The notes under the pieces: generated by a model
The model's input: the letters and a program-made list of their open reading frames with translations, nothing else
Told to the model about the DNA's origin: nothing
Database searches by the model: none
Made by a program: the position numbers and the translations under genes
In this document: piece by piece, positions 1-12,559 of the stretch
Layout of the letters: each line of letters opens with the position of its first letter
Position numbering within the stretch: the stretch's first letter is position 1
Origin: Verrucomicrobiia bacterium
Lineage (GTDB): Bacteria > Verrucomicrobiota > Verrucomicrobiia > Limisphaerales > UBA9464
Assembly: GCA_019634635.1 (NCBI GenBank)
Contig: JAHCBB010000004.1
Coordinates: 62,001-126,000, forward strand
Direction of reading: 5' to 3'
DNA: 64,000 bases

Positions 1-1
1 C

Positions 2-3346
<3,345 letters not shown>

Positions 3347-3363
3347 CTCCCTTCACGAAGCTC

Positions 3364-3396
3364 GCGGGCGGCCCGATCGGGCCGCCCGCTTTTTTT
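3364..3396 (+). terminator. Rho-independent terminator of rpoC
   Basis: A perfect 13+13 base palindrome (GCGGGCGGCCCGA and its reverse complement, 3364-3389) is followed at once by seven T (3390-3396). It sits 17 bases after the rpoC stop and is the clearest terminator in the window. Confidence 0.93.
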
Positions 3397-3480
3397 GTGC
3401 CGTTGAAGGCCCGGGAGTCCGGTTGCGAGGCACTGCCCCTCTTGACCCGATCCCGCTCTCCGTGTTTGCTCCCGGGTCAC

Positions 3481-3917
<437 letters not shown>

Positions 3918-4472
3918 ATGGCCGGAGATTCTCCACCCAGCATCCCGACGCCTGCCGTCCGCGGTGCAGAGGCTGCGGACCTGCTGCCGCTGGTCTATCC
4001 GGAGCTGCGCCGGCTCGCGGCGGCCCGCATGGCTCAGGAGGCACCCGGGCACACCCTCCAACCGACCGCGCTGGTGCATGAGGCCTGGATCCGGCTGGCC
4101 GGAGAGAATCATCCCTGGGCCAGTCGGCGGCAGTTCTTTGCCGCGGCGGCGGAGGCCATGCGGCGGATCCTGATTGAGCGCGCCCGGCGCGCGGGCCGGG
4201 TGCGCCATGGGCGCGGCTTGCGCCGCACGTCGCTCGAGGATCTGGATCTCGCCACCGAGGCCGACGGGGACACGGTGGAACTCGTGGGGGAGGCGCTGGA
4301 CCGTCTTGCAGGACACGACCCGGCAGGCGCTGAACTGATCCGGCTCCGCTTCTTCACGGGGTTGTCCAATGCGGAGGCAGCGGCCCTGATGGGACTGTCC
4401 GAGCGCACCGCGAAGCGGGTGTGGACCTATGCCCGTGGCTGGCTGCATGAAGAGCTCCGCCGTCTCGCGTGA
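3918..4472 (+). CDS. ECF-type RNA polymerase sigma factor
   Basis: A 184-residue extracytoplasmic-function sigma factor of the planctomycete/verrucomicrobial type. The sigma-2 region is visible as LLPLVYPELRRLAAARM and PTALVHEAWIRL, followed by AEAMRRILIERARR. The sigma-4 helix-turn-helix is LRFFTGLSNAEAAALMGLSE with the recognition segment RTAKRVWTYARGWL. An in-frame ATG at 3816 would add 34 unconserved residues; the ATG at 3918 gives the usual length and was chosen. The Ser/Thr kinase gene begins 57 bases downstream on the same strand. In related bacteria such pairs form a signalling unit in which the kinase controls the sigma factor; here this is inference from position. Confidence 0.88.
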   Translation: MAGDSPPSIPTPAVRGAEAADLLPLVYPELRRLAAARMAQEAPGHTLQPTALVHEAWIRLAGENHPWASRRQFFAAAAEAMRRILIERARRAGRVRHGRGLRRTSLEDLDLATEADGDTVELVGEALDRLAGHDPAGAELIRLRFFTGLSNAEAAALMGLSERTAKRVWTYARGWLHEELRRLA

Positions 4473-4529
4473 CCCCGTTTCCTGGCCCAGGGCGTCCCAA
4501 AACGTCGCGCTGGGTGAAGAGAGCTTCCG

Positions 4530-6857
4530 GTGACCATGGCCGACCCCCATCGAGAAAAGGAGATAGTGGACCGCGCCCTGGAGGAATCCGGTCGCGACGC
4601 CCGGGAGGCGTACCTCCGCGAGGCCTGCGCCGGGGATGAGGCGCTGTGGCGTCGGGTGCGGGCCGTGATCGAGGCCGGGGAGCGGGACGATGACTTCCTG
4701 CCCGGGACACCGCGGCGGCCCCCCGCCCATCCCCCGCTTGCGCCGGGCATGGTGCTCCATCGGTACCGACTGCTCGAACAGATCGGCGAGGGCGGGTTTG
4801 GCGTGGTGTACATGGCCGAACAGTCCGAACCCATCCGGCGCCGGGTGGCGGTGAAGGTGATCAAGCCGGGCATGGATTCCCGGCAGGTGATCGGACGTTT
4901 TGAGGCTGAACGTCAGGCCCTGGCCCTGATGGAGCATCCCAACATCGCCAAGGTGCTCGACGCCGGCGCCACCGAGGCGGGCCGTCCGTACTTCGTGATG
5001 GAACTGGTCCGCGGGGTTCCGATCACCCGATTCTGCACGGAGCAGGGACTCGATGTCGCCGCGCGGCTGCGGCTCGCGATCGAGGTGTGCGCCGCCGTGC
5101 AGCATGCGCATCAGAAGGGGGTCATCCACCGCGACCTCAAGCCCTCCAACATCCTGGTCTCCCTTCACGGCGACCGCCCGGTGCCCAAGGTCATTGATTT
5201 CGGCATCGCCAAGGCCATCGAACAGCCGCTCACCGATCAGACGGTGTTCACCCTGTTCCACCAGTTGATGGGGACTCCGGCGTACATGAGCCCGGAGCAG
5301 TTGGCGCTCAGCGGACTGGATGTGGACACGCGCAGCGACATCTACAGCCTGGGGGTGCTGCTGTACGAGCTGCTGACCGGGACGCCGCCGTTCGACACCC
5401 GGGAACTGCTGCGGTCAGGGCTCGACACCCTGCGCCGGACCCTCTTGGAGATGGATCCGCCGCGTCCCAGCACGCGCCTGTCCCGCCGGGATTCCCCCTC
5501 CGCGTCTCCAGACCGGCGGGCGGACCGGGTCCGGTCCCGGGGGATCCGGGGCGACTTGGACCTGATCGTCATGAAGGCGCTGTCGAAGGATCGCGATCGC
5601 CGCTACGCCACCGCCAACGGCCTCGCCGCGGATCTCCAGCGCTACCTGGACCACCAGCCGGTCTCGGCGGCGCCGCCGACGGTCGGCTATCAGGTCCGCA
5701 TGTTCTACCGGCGCCATCGCACCCTGGTGGCGGCGGTGGGCGGCGCGGCGCTGCTGCTGGTGATGGTCGCCGTGATCAGCCTGATCTTGACGGTCCGCGC
5801 CCGGCGCGCCGAAGCGGAGGCGCGCCTGCAGGCCGCAACCGCACAGCAGGTGTCTGAATTCTTCTGGAAGGCAGTCTTCAAGCAGCTCACGCCCTGGGAG
5901 CACACCAATCGGGCCGTGTCGCTGGAGGACGCCGTCCGGCGGTCCGAAGCGGAGATTCCCGCACGGACCTCGCGGCATCCGCTGGCGGAGGCCGCGGTAC
6001 GTCTGATCTACGGCAGGGCCTATTTCGGACTGGGCGATCTCGAGGCCGCGGAGCCGCTTCTGGTCCGCGCCCTGCAGCTCCGGCAGACCCATGTGTCCCC
6101 TCCGGACGAGCGGCTGGTGGAGACCCTGTTGGCCCTCGGGAACCTGCGGAACTTCCAGGCCCGCTATCCCGAGGCGGCTGAGGTCTTCCGCCAGGCTCTG
6201 GAGATCCGCACCCGTAGTCCGGCCGCCCACACTCCGTCGGTCCTGGAGGCGGAGGCCTGGCTTGTGATGGCGCAGGTTCCCGGGCTGGGGACCACGGAGA
6301 GCGTCGCCGCCTTGGAGGACATCGTGCGGCGATTTCGCAGGGCGGGCCTCACCAATTCCATGCTGGTCGGCCTCATCAATCGTCTGGGCCGACAGTACCT
6401 GGAGCAGGGGGACGCCCGTCGGGCATTGGAGCAGTTTGACGAAGGCCTGCGCATCTCCCTCGCCGAGTCGGGACCGGAAAGCAGCGGCGTCCTGTGGAGC
6501 CGCGGGCTGATCGCCGAGACCTGGGCGAGATCCGGACGCCTCGAGGATGCCGACCGGGAGTTCCGCGAACTGATCGCGACCCGGCAGCGTCTGAGCGGAC
6601 GCGATCACCGATTCTCCCTGGAGCTGCGGTCCGAGCACGCCGGCCGGGTGCTGACCTCCCTGGGGCGGTATCCCGAGGCGGCCGAAGCGCTCTTGGGCGT
6701 GCTGTCCGCCACATCGCCCGAGCATCGGGAACTCATCGCATCCACCCGTCAACACCTCCTCACGACCCGCAATCAGTGGAAGGCGCACGGCGGTGGCGAG
6801 GGGTTCGACGCGCTGGACCGCGCCGTGCAGGACCATGCCCCTACCAAGGATTGGTAG
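4530..6857 (+). CDS. Membrane Ser/Thr protein kinase with C-terminal TPR-like region
   Basis: A 775-residue eukaryotic-like kinase. The glycine loop GEGGFGVVYMAE lies near residue 85, the catalytic loop HRDLKPSN starts at H200, and the metal-binding DFG is at D223. The activation segment (MGTPAYMSPEQL) and the Asp of DIYSLGVLLYELLTG are intact, so the domain should be active. A transmembrane helix follows at about 397-423. The remaining ~350 residues carry helical repeats resembling tetratricopeptides (AEPLLVRALQLRQ, GDARRALEQFDEGL), predicted outside the membrane. Translation may start at GTG 4530 or ATG 4536. It lies just after an ECF sigma-factor gene and probably acts with it in stress or envelope signalling. 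Confidence 0.93.
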   Translation: MTMADPHREKEIVDRALEESGRDAREAYLREACAGDEALWRRVRAVIEAGERDDDFLPGTPRRPPAHPPLAPGMVLHRYRLLEQIGEGGFGVVYMAEQSEPIRRRVAVKVIKPGMDSRQVIGRFEAERQALALMEHPNIAKVLDAGATEAGRPYFVMELVRGVPITRFCTEQGLDVAARLRLAIEVCAAVQHAHQKGVIHRDLKPSNILVSLHGDRPVPKVIDFGIAKAIEQPLTDQTVFTLFHQLMGTPAYMSPEQLALSGLDVDTRSDIYSLGVLLYELLTGTPPFDTRELLRSGLDTLRRTLLEMDPPRPSTRLSRRDSPSASPDRRADRVRSRGIRGDLDLIVMKALSKDRDRRYATANGLAADLQRYLDHQPVSAAPPTVGYQVRMFYRRHRTLVAAVGGAALLLVMVAVISLILTVRARRAEAEARLQAATAQQVSEFFWKAVFKQLTPWEHTNRAVSLEDAVRRSEAEIPARTSRHPLAEAAVRLIYGRAYFGLGDLEAAEPLLVRALQLRQTHVSPPDERLVETLLALGNLRNFQARYPEAAEVFRQALEIRTRSPAAHTPSVLEAEAWLVMAQVPGLGTTESVAALEDIVRRFRRAGLTNSMLVGLINRLGRQYLEQGDARRALEQFDEGLRISLAESGPESSGVLWSRGLIAETWARSGRLEDADREFRELIATRQRLSGRDHRFSLELRSEHAGRVLTSLGRYPEAAEALLGVLSATSPEHRELIASTRQHLLTTRNQWKAHGGGEGFDALDRAVQDHAPTKDW

Positions 6858-7307
6858 ACCCTATGGCTCAACAACGGACGAGTTGAGCGTGGGTGACGGG
6901 CCAGGCGAACGTGGGTTAGAAGCCGCGTTGGCGGCCTCCAGAGCCACAAGAGTTGTGGCCGGACGGATCACTCCGCCAGCCAGTCAACGAGAAGAGCCCA
7001 ATGAACCCGTCACCCACAGAACAGAAGCTCAAACATGTCGGGCTGGATGTCCACGCCCAAACCATTGCGGTGGCCATCGCCGACGCCAGCGGCGAGGTCC
7101 GTTCCTACGGGAACATCCCCGCGCTCACCCTCGCTTGCCGAAGCAACAGCATCGCGCGAAGGTTGCCAACCTCCGGCATCGAGGCCACCTGCTTCTTCGA
7201 CGCGCACGCGGGCTGGCGCCAGCCGGCAAACGAAAAGCCCGGGTATCTGGCAGCTGCCCGTTGCCGGCAGTTGCGGGATCTCGAGCCCGGCGGTCCGGAT
7301 CGCCGGT
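6858..7307 (+). mobile_element. Remnant of an IS110-family insertion sequence (left end plus 5' part of transposase)
   Basis: Between the kinase gene and the lipoate-ligase-like gene lies a non-coding leader of about 140 bases followed by a degraded N-terminal piece of an IS110 transposase. The right part of the element is gone and the remnant abuts the convergent gene at 7308. The leader has two neat hairpins: GCCGC/GCGGC (6922-6935) and GCCACAA/TTGTGGC with a 3-base loop (6943-6959). IS110 elements are known to encode a guide (bridge) RNA in this position, so these hairpins may be a relic of it; that part is inference. No element boundaries or target duplication could be fixed. Confidence 0.6.
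7001..7300 (+). pseudogene. IS110-family transposase, N-terminal fragment
   Basis: From ATG 7001 the translation reads KHVGLDVHAQTIAVAIADA and then GEVRSYGNIPAL, the standard start of an IS110 DEDD transposase; the D of GLDVH is the first catalytic acidic residue. After that the similarity decays: the expected segment with the catalytic Glu (normally in a FVYEAGPCGY-like context) is represented only by the weak FFDAHAGWR. The rest of the roughly 340-residue protein, including the C-terminal serine-containing domain, is absent. It cannot encode an active enzyme. Confidence 0.75.
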
Positions 7308-8054
7308 TCACCGTCGCCCATGCCACTCCTCGTGGCCGAACCGGTCCGCCATCGCCTGTCGCTGCCGGTCCCAGGGCAGGGGGTCCAGCGGTTGCCCGAC
7401 GCCCCATTCAGCCTTCAGGGCCGCGCGGACGGCCTCCCGATCAAGGCCCGTGTTGATGAGGAAATCCCTGTGGGTGCGGCCGGCGCGGTAGGTGGGTTCC
7501 CAGGAGGGTGCCGGGAGCACCTGATCGAGGAGATCCAGATCGAGGGCGATCAACAGGGTGCCGTGCACCATGAGTGCGTTGCGACAGCGCCGCTGGGCGT
7601 TGCCCGAGAACTTTCGCGGCGATCCGTCGGGTCCGGTCCGGGTGAGGTCGGTGTGTCCCTCCATGGATACCGGAACCCCGATCAGCGGGCCCAACGCCCG
7701 GGCAACGCGGGAGAGAACGGCCCGGTTTGTGCCGGTAATGGTGTCGAGTTCGCCTCCCGGATCGAGGCGCAGGGCGAGGCCGTAGTTCAGGCAACCGGGG
7801 CCCTGGAGCACCGTGCCGCCGCCGGAGCACCGGCGCAGCACCGGGATGCCCAGCGCGGCGCAGGCGTCCAGCCGTGACTCCACGGCGCGGCGTTGTCCGT
7901 AGCCCACCACGACGAAGGGCACGGGGGACTCCCAGAACCACAGGACCTCCTCCGCGCCGTCGTTGACCGCTTCCAGCAGCGCCTCTTCCCAGGCAAGGCA
8001 GCCGGGAGGGCCGGGGGAGGGCAGTTCGACGTACCGCACGGTCAGGGGGGGCAT
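7308..8054 (-). CDS. Lipoate--protein ligase family protein (BPL/LPL catalytic domain)
   Basis: A 248-residue enzyme of the lipoyl/biotinyl ligase fold, which transfers lipoate (or octanoate) to lysines of 2-oxoacid dehydrogenase and glycine-cleavage subunits. The substrate-binding motif RRCSGGGTVLQGPGCLNY lies at about 74-91 and the conserved lysine at K148 in RKFSGNAQ, both matching LplA-type proteins. The start ATG at 8054 gives MPPLTVRYVEL. An upstream extension would overlap the RND gene. It lies 7 bases downstream of the RND permease gene on the same strand, so it may be cotranscribed, although no functional tie is evident. Ligase and octanoyltransferase cannot be told apart from sequence alone. 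Confidence 0.85.
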   Translation of the reverse strand: MPPLTVRYVELPSPGPPGCLAWEEALLEAVNDGAEEVLWFWESPVPFVVVGYGQRRAVESRLDACAALGIPVLRRCSGGGTVLQGPGCLNYGLALRLDPGGELDTITGTNRAVLSRVARALGPLIGVPVSMEGHTDLTRTGPDGSPRKFSGNAQRRCRNALMVHGTLLIALDLDLLDQVLPAPSWEPTYRAGRTHRDFLINTGLDREAVRAALKAEWGVGQPLDPLPWDRQRQAMADRFGHEEWHGRR

Positions 8055-8061
8055 CGCCGGG

Positions 8062-11000
8062 TCAGTGCGTCGGAATTCCGGCCGGCAGGGCGGTCGTGGC
8101 CGGGGGCGCCTCGGGAGCGCGCCGGAACCGCTGGCCGAGATCATCCAGCACCGAATACATCACCGGCGTCACCAGCAGCGTGAGCAGCAGCGCGAGCGAC
8201 TGCCCGCCGATGACCACGATGGCGATGGAGCGGCGTTCGTCCGAGCCGGGCCCGGTCCCCAGCGCCAGGGGCAGCATGCCGGCGACCAGGGCCAGGGTGG
8301 TCATCAGGATCGGACGCAGCCGGTCACGGTTGGCCTCCAGCAGCGCCGCATGGCGGTCAAGTCCCTTCCGCCGCAACTGGTTCGCGTGGTCAATCTGGAG
8401 AATGGCGTTCTTCTTCACCACGCCGAACAGCACGAGCAGCCCGAGCGCGGAATAGAGATTGAGCGTGTGATTCGTCGCCCAGAGGGAGAACAGGGCGAAG
8501 GGCACCGAAAGCGGCAGCGACAGGAGGATCGTGAACGGGTGGACCAGGCTCTCGTACTGCGCGGCCAGGATCATGTACATGAACACCACCGAAAGCGCGA
8601 AGGCCCAAAGGAACTCCCTGAAGGTCCGCTCCAGTTCGCGGCCGCGCCCCGCGACCCGGGTGGTGTAGCCGGGGGGCATGCGGAGCGCCTCGGTCTCCCG
8701 GCGCAGCACCACCAGACGGTCCGCGAGGGCATATCCCGGCGCGATGCTGGAGCGCAGGCTCACCTGACGCTGGCGGTCCAGCCGGTCGATGCGGGAGGCG
8801 GCCTGGGTGGGCAGGAGATGGACCAGGTTGTCGAGGCGCACCAGTTGCCCGTTCTGGTCGGGGACGAACAGCCCGGCGATGACGTCGCCATCCAGGCGGT
8901 CCCCCTCGGTGAGGCGCAGCGTCACATCGTAGTCCTCGTTCATCCCGGGGTCCCGGAAGCGGGAGACCTGGTCGTCGCCTCCGACCATCAGCCGCAGGGC
9001 ATCGGCAATGTTGGCCGTGGAGACGTTCAACGCGGCCGCACGGTCCCGATCAATCACCACCTGCAGCTCCGGCTTGTCGAGCCGGAGGGTTGTGTCCGCA
9101 TCCTGGAGTCCCAGTTCCGGTGCCCGCGCGCGCAGGCCGTCGGCATAGGCCGCCAGCTGCTCCAGGTCGGGACCGAGGAAGGCGAAGTCAATGTCCCACC
9201 GGGATCCGCCGAAATTGAAGGACTGCACGTTGTTCACGCCGATGCGAAGGCCGAACCGCCTGAGCCGTTCCCGGACGTCCTGCATGACCTCCCGCTGGGT
9301 GCGGTTGCCCTGCCAGGACTGCTGGGGACGCAGCCGCAGGGTTTCCGCGAGCAATCGCGACCCCGTGAACCGGCGCTCCTCGAAGGGCACGAGCCGGACG
9401 AAGAGGCGCCCGGTGTTCACACTGCCCAGAAAGCCTCCGCCCGCGGTGGCAAGGACCGTGGCCACACCGGGCGTGCGGGCGACCTCGTCCTCGATCTCGC
9501 GCAGGGCGGCGTTCATGGAGGCCATGCTGGTCCCCTCGGGGGCCGTGACGCTGACCTCGAACTCGCCCTCGTCAATGTCGGTGGGCACGTACTCCTGGCG
9601 TACGAGGGCGTAGAGGGGCACGGAGGAGGCGACCACGAGGGCCGCGGTGGCGAGCAGCCAGCCCCGGTGGCGCAGGCAGCGGTCCAGCAGCGCCAGGTAG
9701 CTTCGCTCCATGGCGGCGTAGAATCGCGGCCGGCCGGACTCCGGCGTGGGCGTGGCACCGGGGCGGCGTCGGAGCAGCCGCGCGCTCATCATCGGCGTGA
9801 GGGTGAAGGACACCAGCAGGCTGACCAGCACCGCCACCGCCGCCGTGATGCCGAACTGGAACAGGAAGCGTCCCGACAGGCTCGACATGAAGGAGACCGG
9901 CACAAAGATCACCACCAGGCTCAGCGTCGTCGCCATGACCGCCAGTCCGATCTCCGCGGTTGCGAGGCGGGCGGCCTCGAACGGGGAATGCCCCTTCTCC
10001 TCGACGAACCGGTGGATGTTCTCAAGGACCACGATGGCATCATCAATCACGATGCCGACCATCAGGACGAGGGCGAGCATGGTGACGCTGTTCAACGTGA
10101 ACTGCAGGGCCCACATCATGCCGAAGGTGGCGATGACCGAGGCGGGAATGGCCACGGAGGCGATCAGCGTGGACCGCCAGTCGCGCATGAACAGCAGCAC
10201 CACCAGGCAGGCGAGGACCGAGCCCAGCACGAGGTGCACGTTGATCTCGTGCAGGGCCTGGTGGATGTAGCGCGACTGGTCGCGGATCACCTCGAACCGG
10301 ACGTCAGGCGGGAGTTGCGCGGCGAGTGCCGGCAGCCGGGACTTCACGGCGTCAATGACCGCCACGGTGTTGGCCCCGGACTGGCGGCGCACCTCCAGGA
10401 TGACTGCCGGTTCCCCGTTGAGGCGGGTTACCGAGCGCTGTTCCTTGGCGCCATCCTCGGCGCGGCCCACGTCCCGCAGGCGGATCGGGTCGCCATTCCG
10501 GTAGGCGATCACCAGGTCGTCAAATTCCGCCGCGCTCGTCATCCGGCCCGGAGTCCGCAGCGAGGACTCGCGGATGGCGCCCGTGACGTTGCCGCCCGGG
10601 ATGTCCACATTCTGACGGTTGAGGGCGTCACGGACCGCGGTGACCGGCAGCCCGTAGGCGGCGAGGCGGCTGGCGTCGAGCCAAAGGTTCATGGCGCGCT
10701 CGGCGCCGCCCTCCACCTGCACCCCTCCGACCCCGGACGCGCGCTCGATCTGGACCTTGACCACCTTGTCGGCCAGTTCGGTGAGTTCCCGGAGCGGACG
10801 GGGGCCGGAAAGCGACAGGGTCAGGACCGGCGACTGGTCGTTGTCGAACTTGGAGATGACGGGGGGAAGCGCCTCGCGCGGCAGGCGACGGAGAACCGTG
10901 GCGACGCGGTCCCGGACGTCCTGGGTCGCGGTGTCAATGTCGCGGTCGAGCTCGAAGGTCACGAGCACCAGCGACATGCCGGGGCCCGAGATGGAGCGCA

Positions 11001-11241
11001 GCTCCGAGATGCCGGCCACCGTGTTGACGACCTCCTCGATCGGTCGCGACACCTGGGCTTCGACCTCGGCGGGCGAGGCGCCCGGCAGGGCGGTGCTCAC
11101 CCGCACCGTGGGCAGGTCCACCGATGGAAGGCGGTCCACCCCCAGGCGCACATAGCCAGCCGCGCCCACGACCACGAGCGCAAGGATCAGCATCAGCGCA
11201 AAGACCGGCCTCCGGATGCAGACTTCAGCCAGTTTCTGCAT
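8062..11241 (-). CDS. RND multidrug efflux permease (HAE-1/AcrB type)
   Basis: A 1059-residue proton-driven inner-membrane exporter, the usual length for the family. It begins QKLAEVCIRRPVFALMLILA (first membrane helix) and has two large periplasmic loops. The paired aspartates of transmembrane helix 4 that relay protons are at about residues 400-401 in VGIVIDDAIVVLENIHR. Twelve transmembrane segments are expected; the second half begins near LDRCLRHRGWLLATAALVV. The adaptor gene lies 6 bases upstream and the two clearly form one transcription unit. No outer-membrane TolC-like gene is in the window, so that partner must be elsewhere. Substrate is unknown. Confidence 0.96.
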   Translation of the reverse strand: MQKLAEVCIRRPVFALMLILALVVVGAAGYVRLGVDRLPSVDLPTVRVSTALPGASPAEVEAQVSRPIEEVVNTVAGISELRSISGPGMSLVLVTFELDRDIDTATQDVRDRVATVLRRLPREALPPVISKFDNDQSPVLTLSLSGPRPLRELTELADKVVKVQIERASGVGGVQVEGGAERAMNLWLDASRLAAYGLPVTAVRDALNRQNVDIPGGNVTGAIRESSLRTPGRMTSAAEFDDLVIAYRNGDPIRLRDVGRAEDGAKEQRSVTRLNGEPAVILEVRRQSGANTVAVIDAVKSRLPALAAQLPPDVRFEVIRDQSRYIHQALHEINVHLVLGSVLACLVVLLFMRDWRSTLIASVAIPASVIATFGMMWALQFTLNSVTMLALVLMVGIVIDDAIVVLENIHRFVEEKGHSPFEAARLATAEIGLAVMATTLSLVVIFVPVSFMSSLSGRFLFQFGITAAVAVLVSLLVSFTLTPMMSARLLRRRPGATPTPESGRPRFYAAMERSYLALLDRCLRHRGWLLATAALVVASSVPLYALVRQEYVPTDIDEGEFEVSVTAPEGTSMASMNAALREIEDEVARTPGVATVLATAGGGFLGSVNTGRLFVRLVPFEERRFTGSRLLAETLRLRPQQSWQGNRTQREVMQDVRERLRRFGLRIGVNNVQSFNFGGSRWDIDFAFLGPDLEQLAAYADGLRARAPELGLQDADTTLRLDKPELQVVIDRDRAAALNVSTANIADALRLMVGGDDQVSRFRDPGMNEDYDVTLRLTEGDRLDGDVIAGLFVPDQNGQLVRLDNLVHLLPTQAASRIDRLDRQRQVSLRSSIAPGYALADRLVVLRRETEALRMPPGYTTRVAGRGRELERTFREFLWAFALSVVFMYMILAAQYESLVHPFTILLSLPLSVPFALFSLWATNHTLNLYSALGLLVLFGVVKKNAILQIDHANQLRRKGLDRHAALLEANRDRLRPILMTTLALVAGMLPLALGTGPGSDERRSIAIVVIGGQSLALLLTLLVTPVMYSVLDDLGQRFRRAPEAPPATTALPAGIPTH

Positions 11242-11247
11242 GGACGC

Positions 11248-12498
11248 TCAGGAGTTCTTGCCGGGGACCGGCGCCGGCTCGGGGGGAGTGGCGACTTCCG
11301 TAGCGATCCGGACGGGGTCGCCGGTGCGCAGGCCACCGGGGCGACGGATGATGGACTCGCCCGGATCGAGCCCCGAGGTGACCTCCACCCAGCCATCCAG
11401 CCGCCGCCCGGTTTGCACCGGACGTTCCACCACACGGTTGGACACGACGACGAGGGCCTTTTCGCTGCCGGCGAACGTCGCCAGGGATTCCTCGGGGATG
11501 GCCAACGTGGGGCGGGCCTCCGCGAGGACGATTTCCGTCTTGGCCAGGGCGCCGGGCCGGAGGTGTCCCGGATTCGCCAGCTCGGCCTCCACCACGAGCA
11601 TGCGGGTGCGTGCATCCAGGGCGGGACTGATGCGCAGGATCCGGCCATCGTAGCCCGTCGGATCCCCTTCCAGGCGGACGCGCACCGGCTGCCCTTCACG
11701 AATCTCCGCCGACTGACGTTCGGGAATCTCCAGCCGCAGGCGCAGGGGGTTGATCCGGACGATCCGGACCACCGGGCTGCCTGCCGCCAGGAACTCACCG
11801 AGATTCGTCAACCGCTGCTGGATCACCCCGTCAAACGGGGCGCGGACCTCGGTGTCCTGCAGGAACTGGCGCGCGATGTCATACTCGGCGCGGCGCTGCG
11901 CAAGGAGGGCCTGACGTTCGCGAACGTCCTGGAGGGTCGCTTCAAAGCGGTTCAGGGCCACTTCGTATTCCGCGGTGGCGCGCTCCAGTTCCGCCTCCGA
12001 GGCGATGCCCTGGTCCTGGAGCGCACGGGAACGATCGAGGCTGCGTCGCGCCTCCTCGAGCCTTGCCTGGGTTTCGCGGACGATGTTGATGCGGTTGGGA
12101 TCCACGGTGTCGTCGTCGCCCTCCACGGGCAGCCCCAGCCGCGCCCGGGCCTGGCCCAGCAGGGCTGCGGACTGCTGCACCCGCAGTTCGTAGTCACGGG
12201 GCTCCACCTGGGCGAGGACGTCTCCGGCCCGCACCAGGCTGCCGACATCCACGGAGAGGGTCCGGACCCTGCCGGTCGTCCGGATCCCGACCGTGGCCTC
12301 ATCCATGGCCACCAGGGATCCGAGGACGGCAAGCGTGCGCTCCATGGGCCGCAGTTCCGCTCCGGCGAGGGACACGGCGGTCGTTGGACGCGATGCGGCG
12401 GCGCCGGAGTCCGCAGCGTCGCGACGGCAGCCGGCGGCGAAGAGTCCGGCGGCCAGCACGGCCGGAATCCACAACGTTTGCGGACGGCTCGACGTCAT
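11248..12498 (-). CDS. RND efflux periplasmic adaptor (membrane fusion protein), lipoprotein
   Basis: A 416-residue HlyD/AcrA-type adaptor linking the RND permease to an outer-membrane channel. The chosen ATG (12498) gives MTSSRPQTLWIPAVLAAGLF ending in the lipobox FAAGC, so it is lipid-anchored. The barrel-sandwich halves are visible (TLSVDVGSLVRAGDVLAQVE and VRAPFDGVIQQRLTNLGEFL), separated by a long coiled-coil hairpin (ETQARLEEARRSLDRSRALQ). A longer frame reaching 12624 would overlap the DedA gene and was rejected. It is six bases from the permease gene. Confidence 0.94.
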   Translation of the reverse strand: MTSSRPQTLWIPAVLAAGLFAAGCRRDAADSGAAASRPTTAVSLAGAELRPMERTLAVLGSLVAMDEATVGIRTTGRVRTLSVDVGSLVRAGDVLAQVEPRDYELRVQQSAALLGQARARLGLPVEGDDDTVDPNRINIVRETQARLEEARRSLDRSRALQDQGIASEAELERATAEYEVALNRFEATLQDVRERQALLAQRRAEYDIARQFLQDTEVRAPFDGVIQQRLTNLGEFLAAGSPVVRIVRINPLRLRLEIPERQSAEIREGQPVRVRLEGDPTGYDGRILRISPALDARTRMLVVEAELANPGHLRPGALAKTEIVLAEARPTLAIPEESLATFAGSEKALVVVSNRVVERPVQTGRRLDGWVEVTSGLDPGESIIRRPGGLRTGDPVRIATEVATPPEPAPVPGKNS

Positions 12499-12559
12499 GC
12501 GGGCTCTTGGAGCGACCGGGACACCATACCCGTGCCAGACGAAGGCGGCCTCGGGAGAT

